From the NCBI GenBank assembly GCA_965224525.1, contig OZ245050.1:310001-374000 (forward strand): a stretch of 64,000 nucleotides of DNA. Direction: 5' to 3'. The notes beneath the pieces were generated by a model. It was not told where the DNA came from. It ran no database searches and saw nothing but the letters and a program-made list of their open reading frames with translations. The DNA is from Granulosicoccus sp036478565 (GTDB lineage Bacteria > Pseudomonadota > Gammaproteobacteria > Granulosicoccales > Granulosicoccaceae). Shown one piece after another: positions 25,585 through 34,467 of this stretch. Position numbers and translations under genes: made by a program. Numbering within the stretch: position 1 is the first letter of the stretch; each line of letters starts with the position of its first letter.

Positions 25585-27801
25585 ATGCCTTCAAACGTTT
25601 CAGTGCCGAGTCCCGGGTTGCATTTGTGTCTTGTCAGTATTCATGGCCTGGTTCGGGGGAGCGAACTTGAGCTGGGCCGTGATGCGGATACAGGCGGGCA
25701 GACCCTCTATGTTCTGGAGCTGGCCAAAGCGCTGGCGAAGCAGACTGATGTTCGCCAGGTTGATCTGGTCACAAGGCTTATTGAGGCAGAGACAGTTGCT
25801 GCAGACTACGCGCAGCCGGTGGAATTACTGGCGCCAGGTGTGCAGATAATCAGAGTACCCTGCGGTGGGCCGGGCTATCTTGCAAAGGAACAGCTCTGGG
25901 AACATATTGATGTGTTTGCAGATAATCTGATTGCTTATTATCAGGCAGCCGATTGCCTGCCCGATATTGTTCACAGCCATTACGCCGATGCCGGTTTTGT
26001 CGGTAGTCGTGTCAGTCATGTGCTGGGCGTGCCGCTAGTGCATACCGGGCATTCTCTGGGGCGGGTCAAGCGGCGACGCCTTCTGGCCACCGGGCTCGAT
26101 AGCGCGGCGATAGAACAGCGCTATAACATGACGCGACGTATTGAGGCAGAGGAGACGACGCTTGCCAGTGCAATACGTGTTATCACCAGTACCCATCAGG
26201 AGATTGAAGAGCAGTACGAACAGTACGACTTCTATCAGCCCGAAGCCATGTGCGTCATTCCACCGGGCACCGATCTCAGCCGTTTTCAGCCGCCGCAAGG
26301 CGGTGAGCATGAAACACCAATAGCGGCTGCCGTACATCGATTTCTGCGAGAGCCGGACAAGCCAATGATCCTGGCTTTATCACGCGCTGACGCACGCAAG
26401 AATATTGCAGCATTATTGCATGCCTATGGTCAGGACCTGGTGTTGCAAGAACGTGTGAATCTGGTGATCATTGTTGGTAACCGGGAAGATCTGACCGACC
26501 TGGAAGATGGCGCGCGCGATGTACTCACAGAGCTGCTGCAGCTGATTGATCGTTATGATTTGTACGGCAAGGTTGCCTACCCCAAGCAGCATAGGCCGGA
26601 TGATGTCCCCGTCATCTATCGGCTGGCTACCTTGTCAGGTGGTGTGTTTGTCAATCCGGCGTTAACCGAACCGTTTGGCCTTACTCTGATTGAAGCAGCG
26701 GCATCTGGCTTGCCGATAGTTGCCACTGAAGATGGCGGTCCGAGGGATATCATTGCTCATTGTCAGAACGGTCTGCTGATTGATCCACTGGAAACCCGCT
26801 CCATCAGTGATGCCATCATGGAAGTCATTGGTGATTGGGAACGATGGCAACAACTGTCTGCAAGCGGACTACAAGGTGTTCGCGAGCATTATGTCTGGGA
26901 GGCGCATGCAGCGCAGTACCTTGACATGATAAAACCCATAGTGCAGCGTCAGGAAAAACCGCCAAGTGCGCCACCGGCGCGAGTGCGTGCATCGTTGTAT
27001 TCTGATCGCGCCTTATTTACTGACCTGAATCGTAGTCTGCTGGGTGGAGACGAAGCCGATCTGGCGCGTCTTGTTGAGCGTATTCGATCGGCACGAAAAC
27101 AGCTGTTATTTGGCATTATCACCGGCTTGCGTCTGGATGCTGCATTGCGCTTGCTGAAAAAACATCACATACCAGAGCCTGACTTCCTGGTGACCAGTAA
27201 CGGTACGGCCATAACCTATGCTCCAAAGCTGACAGAAGACACCGCCTGGACACGGCATATCGAAAAGCAGTGGACGCCGCAGGTCGTTCGGCGAGTGCTG
27301 TCAGATGTTCCTGGTCTGACGATACGCGAGAAAGACCAGCAAAGTGAATTCAAGGTGAGTTATTTGTATGACGCCGACACAGCGCCACATATCGATGAAA
27401 TTAACGCCATTTTGTTTCAGGAGGATCAAGCGGTGAACGTCACGTTCTCGCATGGACAGTTTTTAAATATTGTACCTATTCGTGCATCCAAAGGTCTGGC
27501 TTTGCGCTACCTTGCGGCGCAATGGAATATGCCGCTGGAACGTGTACTGGCCATAGGCGGTTCGGGCGCTGATGAAGGCATGATGCGTGGTAATACACTG
27601 GCCGCCGTGGTTGGCAATCGAGCGCACGAAGAATTGTCACAACTGGAAGAGGGTGCGCAAATTTATGTCACCAAAGCCAGTCATGCCGCCGGTATTCTCG
27701 AAGCTATGGACTACTACGATTTTCTTGGTGCATGTCAGGCCCCCAAGCTTGGTGAGGAAGAGACGCTCAATAGTAAAACCCCGAGCGGAGAACGCGTGTA
27801 A
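25585..27801 (+). CDS. Sucrose-phosphate synthase with degenerate C-terminal HAD domain
   Basis: Two-domain enzyme of 738 residues. Residues 1 to about 465 are a GT-B GT4 glycosyltransferase transferring glucose from a nucleotide sugar to fructose-6-phosphate: DTGGQTLYVLELAKAL, HSHYADAGFVG, HTGHSLGRVKR, the IPPGTDLSRF loop, and the sugar-nucleotide motif EPFGLTLIEAAASGLPIVATEDGGP. Residues about 470-715 are an HAD domain related to sucrose-phosphatase, but motif I reads TDLNRS (Asp480, Asn482 in place of the second Asp) and the last motif is GGSGAD, so phosphatase activity is unlikely. GAGG precedes the ATG. The separate phosphatase gene overlaps its stop by one base. Sucrose is likely made as a compatible solute. 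Confidence 0.92.
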   Translation: MPSNVSVPSPGLHLCLVSIHGLVRGSELELGRDADTGGQTLYVLELAKALAKQTDVRQVDLVTRLIEAETVAADYAQPVELLAPGVQIIRVPCGGPGYLAKEQLWEHIDVFADNLIAYYQAADCLPDIVHSHYADAGFVGSRVSHVLGVPLVHTGHSLGRVKRRRLLATGLDSAAIEQRYNMTRRIEAEETTLASAIRVITSTHQEIEEQYEQYDFYQPEAMCVIPPGTDLSRFQPPQGGEHETPIAAAVHRFLREPDKPMILALSRADARKNIAALLHAYGQDLVLQERVNLVIIVGNREDLTDLEDGARDVLTELLQLIDRYDLYGKVAYPKQHRPDDVPVIYRLATLSGGVFVNPALTEPFGLTLIEAAASGLPIVATEDGGPRDIIAHCQNGLLIDPLETRSISDAIMEVIGDWERWQQLSASGLQGVREHYVWEAHAAQYLDMIKPIVQRQEKPPSAPPARVRASLYSDRALFTDLNRSLLGGDEADLARLVERIRSARKQLLFGIITGLRLDAALRLLKKHHIPEPDFLVTSNGTAITYAPKLTEDTAWTRHIEKQWTPQVVRRVLSDVPGLTIREKDQQSEFKVSYLYDADTAPHIDEINAILFQEDQAVNVTFSHGQFLNIVPIRASKGLALRYLAAQWNMPLERVLAIGGSGADEGMMRGNTLAAVVGNRAHEELSQLEEGAQIYVTKASHAAGILEAMDYYDFLGACQAPKLGEEETLNSKTPSGERV

Positions 27802-28706
27802 TGCGTTGGCTGTGCACCGACCTGGACCGTACGCTTCTGCCTAACGGGACGGCCAATGAGAGCCCGCAAGTGCGTAACTGGCTGGCAGCGCTAGTGCAAC
27901 AAGCGCCGCTCAAACTGGCGTATGTCACCGGGCGTGATTTGGGGCGGGTGGAGGAGGCCATTGAGAGCTGGTCGTTACCTTTGCCTGATGTCATTGTTGC
28001 AGACGTCGGCACATCTATCTATCAGCGCACAGCCGATGGGTGGGTTTCCAATGACAGCTGGCAACAGCAAATTGCCATTGACTGGCAAGGGAAAACCAGT
28101 GCTGATGTTGCGGTGGCACTGGATGGTTTTAGTTCGCTTGAGTCGCAAGCTCCTGACCAGCTGGGGCGATACAAGATGAGCTACAACCTGGCGTCAACAG
28201 TCGATTACCCATCGATAAAGTCTGACATTGAAAAACAACTGGCTGATGCGGGACTCCATTCAATGCTCCTGTACAGTGATGACCCGGCTGCCGGACATGC
28301 CCTGCTTGATGTCGTGCCGGCTCACAGCGACAAGTATTTTGCACTAAAATTCTTGCAAACATTGTCAGCGCACGATAGCGAGTACCAGGGTGACGTGGCT
28401 ATGGTTTTCGCCGGAGACAGCGGCAATGACCTGAACGTGCTGCAAAGCGATATTCATTCAATTATCGTCGCTAATGCAGATGCCACCACTCAGGATCAAG
28501 CCTGTCGACTATCGAAAGCCAATGGCACCACCGACCGTTTGTTCCCCGGGCCAGGGGGTTGGCCCGCTGCGCAGGCGCTTTTCCAGGAACGTCTGAACGG
28601 CAACTACGCGGCTGGAATTCTACAAGGGGTGCTGCACTGGTGGCCGGACCTCGTGCCATTGCTGGACACGATTATGCGACAGGCAGAACCCGCCGCGCAG
28701 CGCTAA
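27801..28706 (+). CDS. Sucrose-6-phosphate phosphatase (HAD-IIB)
   Basis: Cytoplasmic phosphatase of 301 residues completing sucrose synthesis. Motif I is intact (TDLDRT, Asp7 and Asp9), motif II is in YVTGRDLG, and the metal motif GDSGND is present, in contrast to the degenerate copy fused to the synthase. The C-terminal WPAAQALFQERLNGNYAAGILQG stretch is typical of the cyanobacterial-type SPP relatives. The start codon overlaps the synthase stop by one base, giving direct translational coupling. Confidence 0.92.
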   Translation: MRWLCTDLDRTLLPNGTANESPQVRNWLAALVQQAPLKLAYVTGRDLGRVEEAIESWSLPLPDVIVADVGTSIYQRTADGWVSNDSWQQQIAIDWQGKTSADVAVALDGFSSLESQAPDQLGRYKMSYNLASTVDYPSIKSDIEKQLADAGLHSMLLYSDDPAAGHALLDVVPAHSDKYFALKFLQTLSAHDSEYQGDVAMVFAGDSGNDLNVLQSDIHSIIVANADATTQDQACRLSKANGTTDRLFPGPGGWPAAQALFQERLNGNYAAGILQGVLHWWPDLVPLLDTIMRQAEPAAQR

Positions 28707-28749
28707 AGCGGGCGTATACTGAAGCCCCGCCACTGCCTTAACTACCCGC

Positions 28750-30102
28750 ATGAGTACTCGAGAGTACCCCGCCGTTGCGTTACATGATTTGCAGAAGATG
28801 GATCAGACCCAGCGTGCGCAGCTGTTACGCCGCGCCGAAGACGACATGAGCGTTTTTCTGCAAGGCGTTGATCCGATTATCGCAGCGGTTCGTGCTGAAG
28901 GCGATGCTGCGTTGGCGCGTTTCGGTCAGCTGTATGACGGCGCCGTATCTTTGAGCACTCAGTCGATTGCCGCAACACCCGCAGACTTTGATCGTGCCTT
29001 TGACGAGGTGGGTAAAGAGGTAATAGCGACGCTTGAATACTCAGCAGATAACATTCGGCGCTTTCATGAAGAGCAGAAACCCACCGAAATGTGGATGAAG
29101 GAAATTCGTCCCGGTGTTCTGGTCGGTGAACGCTCTACACCCATCGACTCAGTGGCTTGTTATTCGCCGCGTGGTAAAGGCTCATTTCCGTCTGTTACGT
29201 TGATGACCGCAGTACCTGCTGTGGTAGCCGGTGTGCCTCGCCCTGTTGTACTCACACCTCCCGGGCCCGATGCGCAGATCGATCCGGCGACACTGGTTGC
29301 AGCACGCCTTGCCGGTATTGAAGAAGTCTATAAAGTGGGTGGCGCACAAGCTGTCGCAGCTGCCGCCTTTGGCACTGAAACTGTGCCGCGGTGTCGCAAG
29401 ATAGTCGGTCCTGGCAGCCCGTGGCTAATGGCTGCAAAGCGACGGCTGGCAGGCATCATCGACCCCGGTTTACCCGCCGGACCCAGCGAAACAATCATTC
29501 TGGCCGATCCAGGTGCAAACCCCTTGATTGCTGCACTTGATATCACCGTCGAGTCGGAGCACGGCAATGACAGCAGTGCATTTTTAATCACCTGGAACCG
29601 GGAACTGGCCGAAGCCGTACGAATCGCCATACCAGGTTACTGGAACAAGCAAAGCGAGACACTGGCTGGTTACTCCTCGACCGTATTAAGTGGCCAGCGC
29701 GGAGGTGTGATACTGGCACCGGATGCACAGTCTGCGTATGATTTTATCAATGACTACGCGCCGGAACACTTGCAGGTATTGTCAAAAACTCCCTTTGAAC
29801 ATCTTGCACACATCCGTAATGCCTCCGAAATTCTATTGGGAGAACATGCTGCCGGTACGCTGGCCAATTATTTGATGGGGCCGAACTGTGTTTTGCCGAC
29901 ATCGGGTGCTGCACACACACACTCGCCGCTGGGTGTACATGATTTCGTAAAGACAGCATCTATCGGGCATATCACCGCCAGAGGCTATGCTGAAATGGCG
30001 CCGCATGCGCATCGGTTTGCTGTTTACGAAGGCTTTGATGGTCATGCCAATGCGGTGTCTTCATTGCGTGAAGACGCACATCAGGGCAAGCCTGCCAGTT
30101 AA
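28750..30102 (+). CDS. Histidinol dehydrogenase-like NAD-dependent dehydrogenase with altered metal site
   Basis: Protein of 450 residues with the HisD fold: VGGAQAVAA, AGPSET, YAPEHL (Glu339 and His340, equal to the catalytic pair of E. coli HisD), and His271 and His432 in the places of two zinc ligands. However, the other two ligands are changed: Gln259 of E. coli is Glu268 and Asp360 is Asn373, and the substrate-contacting His367 is Cys380. No other his genes are nearby. It is therefore probably a HisD paralogue acting on another alcohol, such as the sulfonate-alcohol dehydrogenases of this superfamily, rather than on histidinol. It follows the sucrose genes by 43 bases and ends at a clear terminator. 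Confidence 0.8.
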   Translation: MSTREYPAVALHDLQKMDQTQRAQLLRRAEDDMSVFLQGVDPIIAAVRAEGDAALARFGQLYDGAVSLSTQSIAATPADFDRAFDEVGKEVIATLEYSADNIRRFHEEQKPTEMWMKEIRPGVLVGERSTPIDSVACYSPRGKGSFPSVTLMTAVPAVVAGVPRPVVLTPPGPDAQIDPATLVAARLAGIEEVYKVGGAQAVAAAAFGTETVPRCRKIVGPGSPWLMAAKRRLAGIIDPGLPAGPSETIILADPGANPLIAALDITVESEHGNDSSAFLITWNRELAEAVRIAIPGYWNKQSETLAGYSSTVLSGQRGGVILAPDAQSAYDFINDYAPEHLQVLSKTPFEHLAHIRNASEILLGEHAAGTLANYLMGPNCVLPTSGAAHTHSPLGVHDFVKTASIGHITARGYAEMAPHAHRFAVYEGFDGHANAVSSLREDAHQGKPAS

Positions 30103-30103
30103 A

Positions 30104-30127
30104 AAAAGGGAGCCTAAGCTCCCTTTT
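30104..30127. terminator. Intrinsic terminator after the HisD-like gene, bidirectional
   Basis: Perfect stem AAAAGGGAGC/GCTCCCTTTT with a CTAA loop; T runs follow the stem on both strands. It separates the rightward sucrose/HisD-like group from the leftward secreted phosphatase gene. Confidence 0.85.
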
Positions 30128-30152
30128 CCTACTTGACTTTTTTCGCTAGCTT

Positions 30153-30911
30153 CTAGCGTGTACGGTTTATCACTCTAAGGCGGGTAGTGTCCAGGTTCAC
30201 ACGGTATTTGAATTTCGCCACACCATTGCGGATAACCACTTTCCAGACATCTCCGAAATCGGCGACCTTGCCTTTTGCATCTTTCGGGAAACGGTTGCTG
30301 CTGGCGTCTTCATCAGTCAACAGACCCAGTCCAGCGCAATCATCGTTTCCGTCACCCATGATGTCGTACAAGGTGCCGCTGTGACCAGCAATCAGCAAGG
30401 TGTCGCCGGGTGCTGCATTCCAGATGGCATCCAGAGTCGGGCATTCAGATGGTGTGGTTTTTTCCGGGCTCAGCTCGGTGCCGTCAGCCGGCAGTTGCAC
30501 AACTTCAAGACCCGCGGCAGTAGCTGTGGGCAGTACAGTCTGATAGGTACGAACCTTGTGGCTTGAGTACACCGCATCAAGTTGTCTCACAACGCCGCGT
30601 CGTGCAAACCAGTCAGCCAGTAGCATGGCGCGCTGTTGGCCACGAACGTTCAGCTCTTCTGCGCATTTTGCCGTACCGCAAACATCATCTCGATTCTTGC
30701 CCTTTGAAGGGCCTTCGGAGTCGTTGTAAACCTGAGTTGCTGTACCGAGTTCGACGGTGGTCGTCATCTTCTCGGCGTGGCGCGTGAAGTAGATCGTTAT
30801 GGGGCGGTTGTTATGGCCGCCGGCGCTGGCTGTTACTGGCACGATAACTGCGCCGAGCAGTATGGCCGCAACAGCGGTGCTGGTAATAAGTGATTTGCTA
30901 ATAAGTTTCAT
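30153..30911 (-). CDS. Secreted histidine phosphatase family protein
   Basis: Periplasmic protein of 252 residues. A Sec signal peptide ends near TASAGGHNN. The mature part carries the phosphohistidine motif TRHAEK (RHG variant RHA), SSHKVRTYQT, and the second catalytic His in IAGHSGTLYDIM. Four Cys residues in the mature part (in DVCGTAKC, TPSECPT and DDCAG) could form disulfides in the periplasm. Such exported phosphoglycerate mutase-like proteins act as acid phosphatases or phytases in known cases; its substrate is unknown. It ends against the shared terminator at 30104-30127. Confidence 0.82.
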   Translation of the reverse strand: MKLISKSLITSTAVAAILLGAVIVPVTASAGGHNNRPITIYFTRHAEKMTTTVELGTATQVYNDSEGPSKGKNRDDVCGTAKCAEELNVRGQQRAMLLADWFARRGVVRQLDAVYSSHKVRTYQTVLPTATAAGLEVVQLPADGTELSPEKTTPSECPTLDAIWNAAPGDTLLIAGHSGTLYDIMGDGNDDCAGLGLLTDEDASSNRFPKDAKGKVADFGDVWKVVIRNGVAKFKYRVNLDTTRLRVINRTR

Positions 30912-31221
30912 GAATACCTCAATGGAATTTCGTAAGCCGGTTGTCTTGAACCGGGTGCGGATTATAGGGCGGGTGAATATCCGGAAACATGACCATCGCC
31001 CCGTTACGCGAACAAGAAAACACCCGTTACCAACAATGTGAAATAGATGCGATCAACAGGCTGGTAAAGGCGTGAATCGCCCAAAGTACTGCAAGTGCTT
31101 GAGTGTTAACGGGGATTGGTTTCCTGTGTATGACCTTTTTGCCAGGGATAGGCGCGTAATTTAACCGCGATTTGATTCCCGGAGGCAATTGCAAACAATT
31201 GTGCAGGTATACTGACAATCT
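30912..31221. other. Intergenic region between secreted phosphatase and cbiX
   Basis: About 310 bases of divergent promoter space. No RNA gene, palindromic operator or conserved ORF stands out. A 63-codon minus-strand frame at 31027-31218 ends in a hydrophobic stretch but begins at a TTG with no ribosome binding site. Confidence 0.4.
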
Positions 31222-31581
31222 ATGAAAGCGCTATTACTCGTTGCCCACGGCAGTCGCCGCACTGAATCGAACAAGGAAGTAGAGCGCCTGGCTGCACGAC
31301 TGGCTGGCAAGGCGGCTTCGCGTTACGACATTATCGGGCCGGCTTTTCTGGAGCTTGCGGCGCCTTCAATACCGGATGCCATCGAAAACTGTATTCAGCA
31401 AGGTGCAGACAGCGTGCAGGTTTTGCCCTATTTTCTGGCCTGCGGTGCGCATGTAGCGGACGATATCCCGCAACAGGTTGCTATCAAACAGCAGCAATAT
31501 CCGGAAGTTGATATTCGCATAGCTGACTACCTTGGCACGTCAGACGAGATGGTAGACGTGCTACTGAAACTGATTGATTGA
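31222..31581 (+). CDS. cbiX: CbiX/SirB-type sirohydrochlorin chelatase, short form
   Basis: Small metallochelatase of 119 residues, the length of the single-domain CbiX-S proteins that function as dimers and insert cobalt, nickel or iron into sirohydrochlorin. Catalytic histidines are His9 in LVAHGSR and His77 in CGAHVADDIP. It stands nine bases before soxY and is the first gene of cbiX-soxY-soxZ-ptrB. Siroheme supply for sulfur or nitrogen metabolism is a reasonable link with the Sox proteins, but no siroheme synthase is nearby. Confidence 0.82.
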   Translation: MKALLLVAHGSRRTESNKEVERLAARLAGKAASRYDIIGPAFLELAAPSIPDAIENCIQQGADSVQVLPYFLACGAHVADDIPQQVAIKQQQYPEVDIRIADYLGTSDEMVDVLLKLID

Positions 31582-31590
31582 AGCGGGCTA

Positions 31591-32016
31591 ATGGATCGTC
31601 GTCGCTGGTTAAAGGGAGTTGCCGCGACAAGCGGCCTGATTTGGGTTCCTGCATTGGCAAACGACTCAACCGGTGTAGAAAAGACTGTCAACGCGCTGAC
31701 TGACAACACCCGGTTGAGAAAGCATCAGGAATTTTTTATCAAAGTGCCGGGCAAGGCATTGCTGAGCGCTGTGGTGCCTGTGCAAGTAAGCGCTTCGATG
31801 TTGAGAAATGTAACCCGATTGCATGTCTTGATTGACAGGCACCCGGTAGTCGAAGTGGCTCGACTGGATGTTGCTCCGGGTACCGAGCCGATACTGGCGG
31901 TGCATATACGCCTTGAAAAACCGTGCCGAATTACAGCACTGGCCAAAACTAACAATGGCTGGTTTCAGGCGAGTGGTCGCGTTGCTGAGCTACAGAGTGG
32001 TTGCGGCAGTGAGTGA
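31591..32016 (+). CDS. soxY: Thiosulfate oxidation carrier protein SoxY-like
   Basis: Periplasmic sulfur-carrier subunit of 141 residues. The N terminus has a Tat-like pattern MDRRRWLKG followed by a hydrophobic stretch and ALA cleavage site. The Ig-like core contains AVVPVQVSAS. The C terminus reads SGCGSE, with Cys138 in the position of the canonical GGCGG swinging arm that binds sulfur intermediates. The arm is a little divergent, with Ser for the first Gly. It overlaps soxZ by eight bases. No soxX, soxA, soxB or soxCD lie in the window. Confidence 0.78.
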   Translation: MDRRRWLKGVAATSGLIWVPALANDSTGVEKTVNALTDNTRLRKHQEFFIKVPGKALLSAVVPVQVSASMLRNVTRLHVLIDRHPVVEVARLDVAPGTEPILAVHIRLEKPCRITALAKTNNGWFQASGRVAELQSGCGSE

Positions 32017-32320
32017 TATACGACTGAAAGCGCGTTATCGCAACGGCATTACTGAGTTGACGCTGCGGATTGATCACCCGATGGAGTCCGGTTTGCGCAG
32101 CGACAGGTCAGGTACCGCGATACCGGCGTTGTATATCAAGAGCATTGATGTCCTGCATGGCAACGTAGCGCTGGCTACCTTGACACTAAGCTCACAGGTA
32201 TCACGTAATCCAACTATTGTTCTGCAGTTAAACTCGCCTGTCCTGGGTGATCGTGTATCGGTTAAATGGCTCGACAACCTGGGTGAGAGCAACACACGAA
32301 TAACAACGGTGAAGGGCTAG
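32009..32320 (+). CDS. soxZ: Thiosulfate oxidation carrier complex protein SoxZ
   Basis: Partner of SoxY, 103 residues. The start is GTG 32009, inside the end of soxY, because the product then begins MSDIRLKARYRNG like known SoxZ proteins; the frame is open upstream but without homology. Family features are the HPMESGLR motif, IPALYIKSI, and VKWLDNLGE near the C terminus. It lacks a signal peptide, as usual, since it is exported with SoxY. The stop is followed directly by the ptrB start. Confidence 0.85.
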   Translation: MSDIRLKARYRNGITELTLRIDHPMESGLRSDRSGTAIPALYIKSIDVLHGNVALATLTLSSQVSRNPTIVLQLNSPVLGDRVSVKWLDNLGESNTRITTVKG

Positions 32321-34465
32321 ATGCGCAGGCTCCTCGCTCTGAGTACAACAGATAAAAACGCTGGCATGAAAAACAAAGCCGTAGAGACAGTCGAGCCAGT
32401 TGCCGATATTCGCCCCGTCACCACGCAAGCATTCGGCCATACATTGCTTGATAACTATGCCTGGTTGCGCGCAGAGAACTGGCAAGAGTGTATGCGTGAA
32501 CCCGAACTGCTGCCCGCAGATATTCGGGCCTATCTGGAGGCCGAGAATGCCTTTTGCGAAGCAGGGTTGTCTGATACCAACGACCTGCAGCGCGAACTGA
32601 AAGCCGAACTTCGGGGGCGTATTGAAGAGCGCAACGAATCCTTACCCGATGCTGATGGCCCCTGGATGTATGGTTGGCAATACGCAGAAGGTGATGAGTA
32701 CCCGCTGTATTGGCGTCATCCGCGCAAAGGTGGCGAGAAACACATTCTGCTGGACGAAAATCTGCAGTCCCGTGGTCATGAGTATTTTGATACAGGCGAT
32801 TTCGTCGTCAGTCCGGATCATCGCCATGCCGCATGGACGGTCGATACCCAGGGTTCGGAGTACTACCGGCTACTGGTTCGTGACTTGGCAACCGGCGTGG
32901 ACGGTGACGCCATAGAGGATGTAGAGGACGTTGCCTGGATCGATGACAAGACATTGTTGTATACCCGTGTCGATGAAAATCACAGGCCGAGCAAGGTCTA
33001 TCGGCATGTATTGGGCACATCAACTGATGCAGATGTATTGGTACACGATGAACACGATGCGCGATTCTTCTGCAGTGTCTGGCGAAGTCGATCAGGATGC
33101 TATGCCTTTATTGGCAGCTCCATGAACGATGTTGACGAAGTTCACTTCATTCCGGTCAACGATCCCGGTGCCACACCGATACTGATTGAGGCTCGAACCG
33201 ATAAACTTGAGTATTCCGTTGAACATCAGGGCGATCGTTTTTTGATCCTGACTAATGCGGATGATGCGACAGACTTTCGTATTGTTGAAACTCCGGTGAC
33301 AACACCCGGGCGTGGTTTCTGGGCAGATGTTGTTCCCCCCAAGGCAGGGCGCATGTTGTTGTCTGTGGATGCCTATGACGACTGGTTGCTATGGATGGAG
33401 CGAGAGAATGCCTTGCCACGCATCTGTTATCGAGGGGCGGATGGCGTTACTCAGGAACTGGCATTTGACGAAGAAGCTTATTCGCTCTGGCTTGAACCTG
33501 GGTTGGAGCCGGATGCGCATACAACCCGTTTTGGTTATTCATCGCCAACAACGCCTGACCAAACCTTTGACCTGAATTTGATGAGTGGAGAACGTCGTTT
33601 ATTAAAACAGCAAAAAATCCCATCTGGTCATGATCCGGCCGATTATATTACGCGCCGTATTGCTGCTCAGTCGGCAGATGGTGCTGAGGTGCCGGTAACT
33701 TTGCTGTATCACCGCAACACGGTTATTGACGCTTCAGCACCCTGCTTACTGTACGGCTACGGGGCCTATGGCGATTCACAGCCAGCCGCTTTTTCATCCA
33801 GATGCCTGTCCCTGGTTGACCGTGGTTTTGTCTACGCCATTGCGCATGTACGAGGTGGTGATGAAAAGGGTCGAGCCTGGTATGAGGCTGCGAAATTTGA
33901 CAGGAAACCCAGCTCGTTTCATGATTTCATCGCAGCCGGTGAGAAGCTGATAGAGGATCGTTATACAGCCAACGGTCGCATCGTCATACACGGCGCTTCG
34001 GCGGGCGGTTTGCTGGTGGGTGCGTCGCTGAACATGCAGCCCTCATTGTGGGGTGGTGTTATTGCCGATGTGCCGTTTGTCGACGTGTTGAACACCATGC
34101 TGGACGATACGCTGCCATTAACGCCCGGTGAATGGTCACAATGGGGTAATCCTTTGGACAGTAAAGCTGCGTTTGAAACGATGCTGGCCTATTCGCCATA
34201 CGAGCAAGTGACAGAGTGCGACTATCCGCCGATTCTGGTTACTGCCGGTGTATCGGACCCGCGAGTGACCTATTGGGAGCCTGCAAAGTGGGTAGCAAAA
34301 ATCAGAGCATGTCGCAGCAACCATGAACTGTTGTTATTGAAAACTAACCTTCACTCCGGGCATTTTGGTGAAACCGGGCGGTTTGCAGAACTTGATGACA
34401 CAGCCTTGTACCAGGCCTTTGCGATCAAAATCATGGATTTAAGCAAAGGCAAAAGTGAAGTTTAA
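32321..34465 (+). CDS. ptrB: Oligopeptidase B (prolyl oligopeptidase family S9A)
   Basis: Cytoplasmic serine peptidase of 714 residues cleaving after basic residues in short peptides. A seven-bladed propeller occupies about residues 80-430, followed by the hydrolase domain with the nucleophile elbow HGASAGG (Ser560), Asp646 in GVSDPRVTYWEP and His681 in HSGHFGETGR. The GYGAYG and HVRGGDEKGRAWYE stretches are typical of the family. ATG 32321 has AAGGG four bases upstream; Met16 is an alternative. It follows soxZ without a gap, so it is co-transcribed with cbiX-soxYZ, an unexplained pairing. Confidence 0.92.
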   Translation: MRRLLALSTTDKNAGMKNKAVETVEPVADIRPVTTQAFGHTLLDNYAWLRAENWQECMREPELLPADIRAYLEAENAFCEAGLSDTNDLQRELKAELRGRIEERNESLPDADGPWMYGWQYAEGDEYPLYWRHPRKGGEKHILLDENLQSRGHEYFDTGDFVVSPDHRHAAWTVDTQGSEYYRLLVRDLATGVDGDAIEDVEDVAWIDDKTLLYTRVDENHRPSKVYRHVLGTSTDADVLVHDEHDARFFCSVWRSRSGCYAFIGSSMNDVDEVHFIPVNDPGATPILIEARTDKLEYSVEHQGDRFLILTNADDATDFRIVETPVTTPGRGFWADVVPPKAGRMLLSVDAYDDWLLWMERENALPRICYRGADGVTQELAFDEEAYSLWLEPGLEPDAHTTRFGYSSPTTPDQTFDLNLMSGERRLLKQQKIPSGHDPADYITRRIAAQSADGAEVPVTLLYHRNTVIDASAPCLLYGYGAYGDSQPAAFSSRCLSLVDRGFVYAIAHVRGGDEKGRAWYEAAKFDRKPSSFHDFIAAGEKLIEDRYTANGRIVIHGASAGGLLVGASLNMQPSLWGGVIADVPFVDVLNTMLDDTLPLTPGEWSQWGNPLDSKAAFETMLAYSPYEQVTECDYPPILVTAGVSDPRVTYWEPAKWVAKIRACRSNHELLLLKTNLHSGHFGETGRFAELDDTALYQAFAIKIMDLSKGKSEV

Positions 34466-34467
34466 AA

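Noticed and set aside
31027..31218. Minus-strand 63-residue ORF with a hydrophobic C-terminal stretch
   Set aside because: Starts at TTG without a ribosome binding site, in a divergent promoter gap; no family resemblance.
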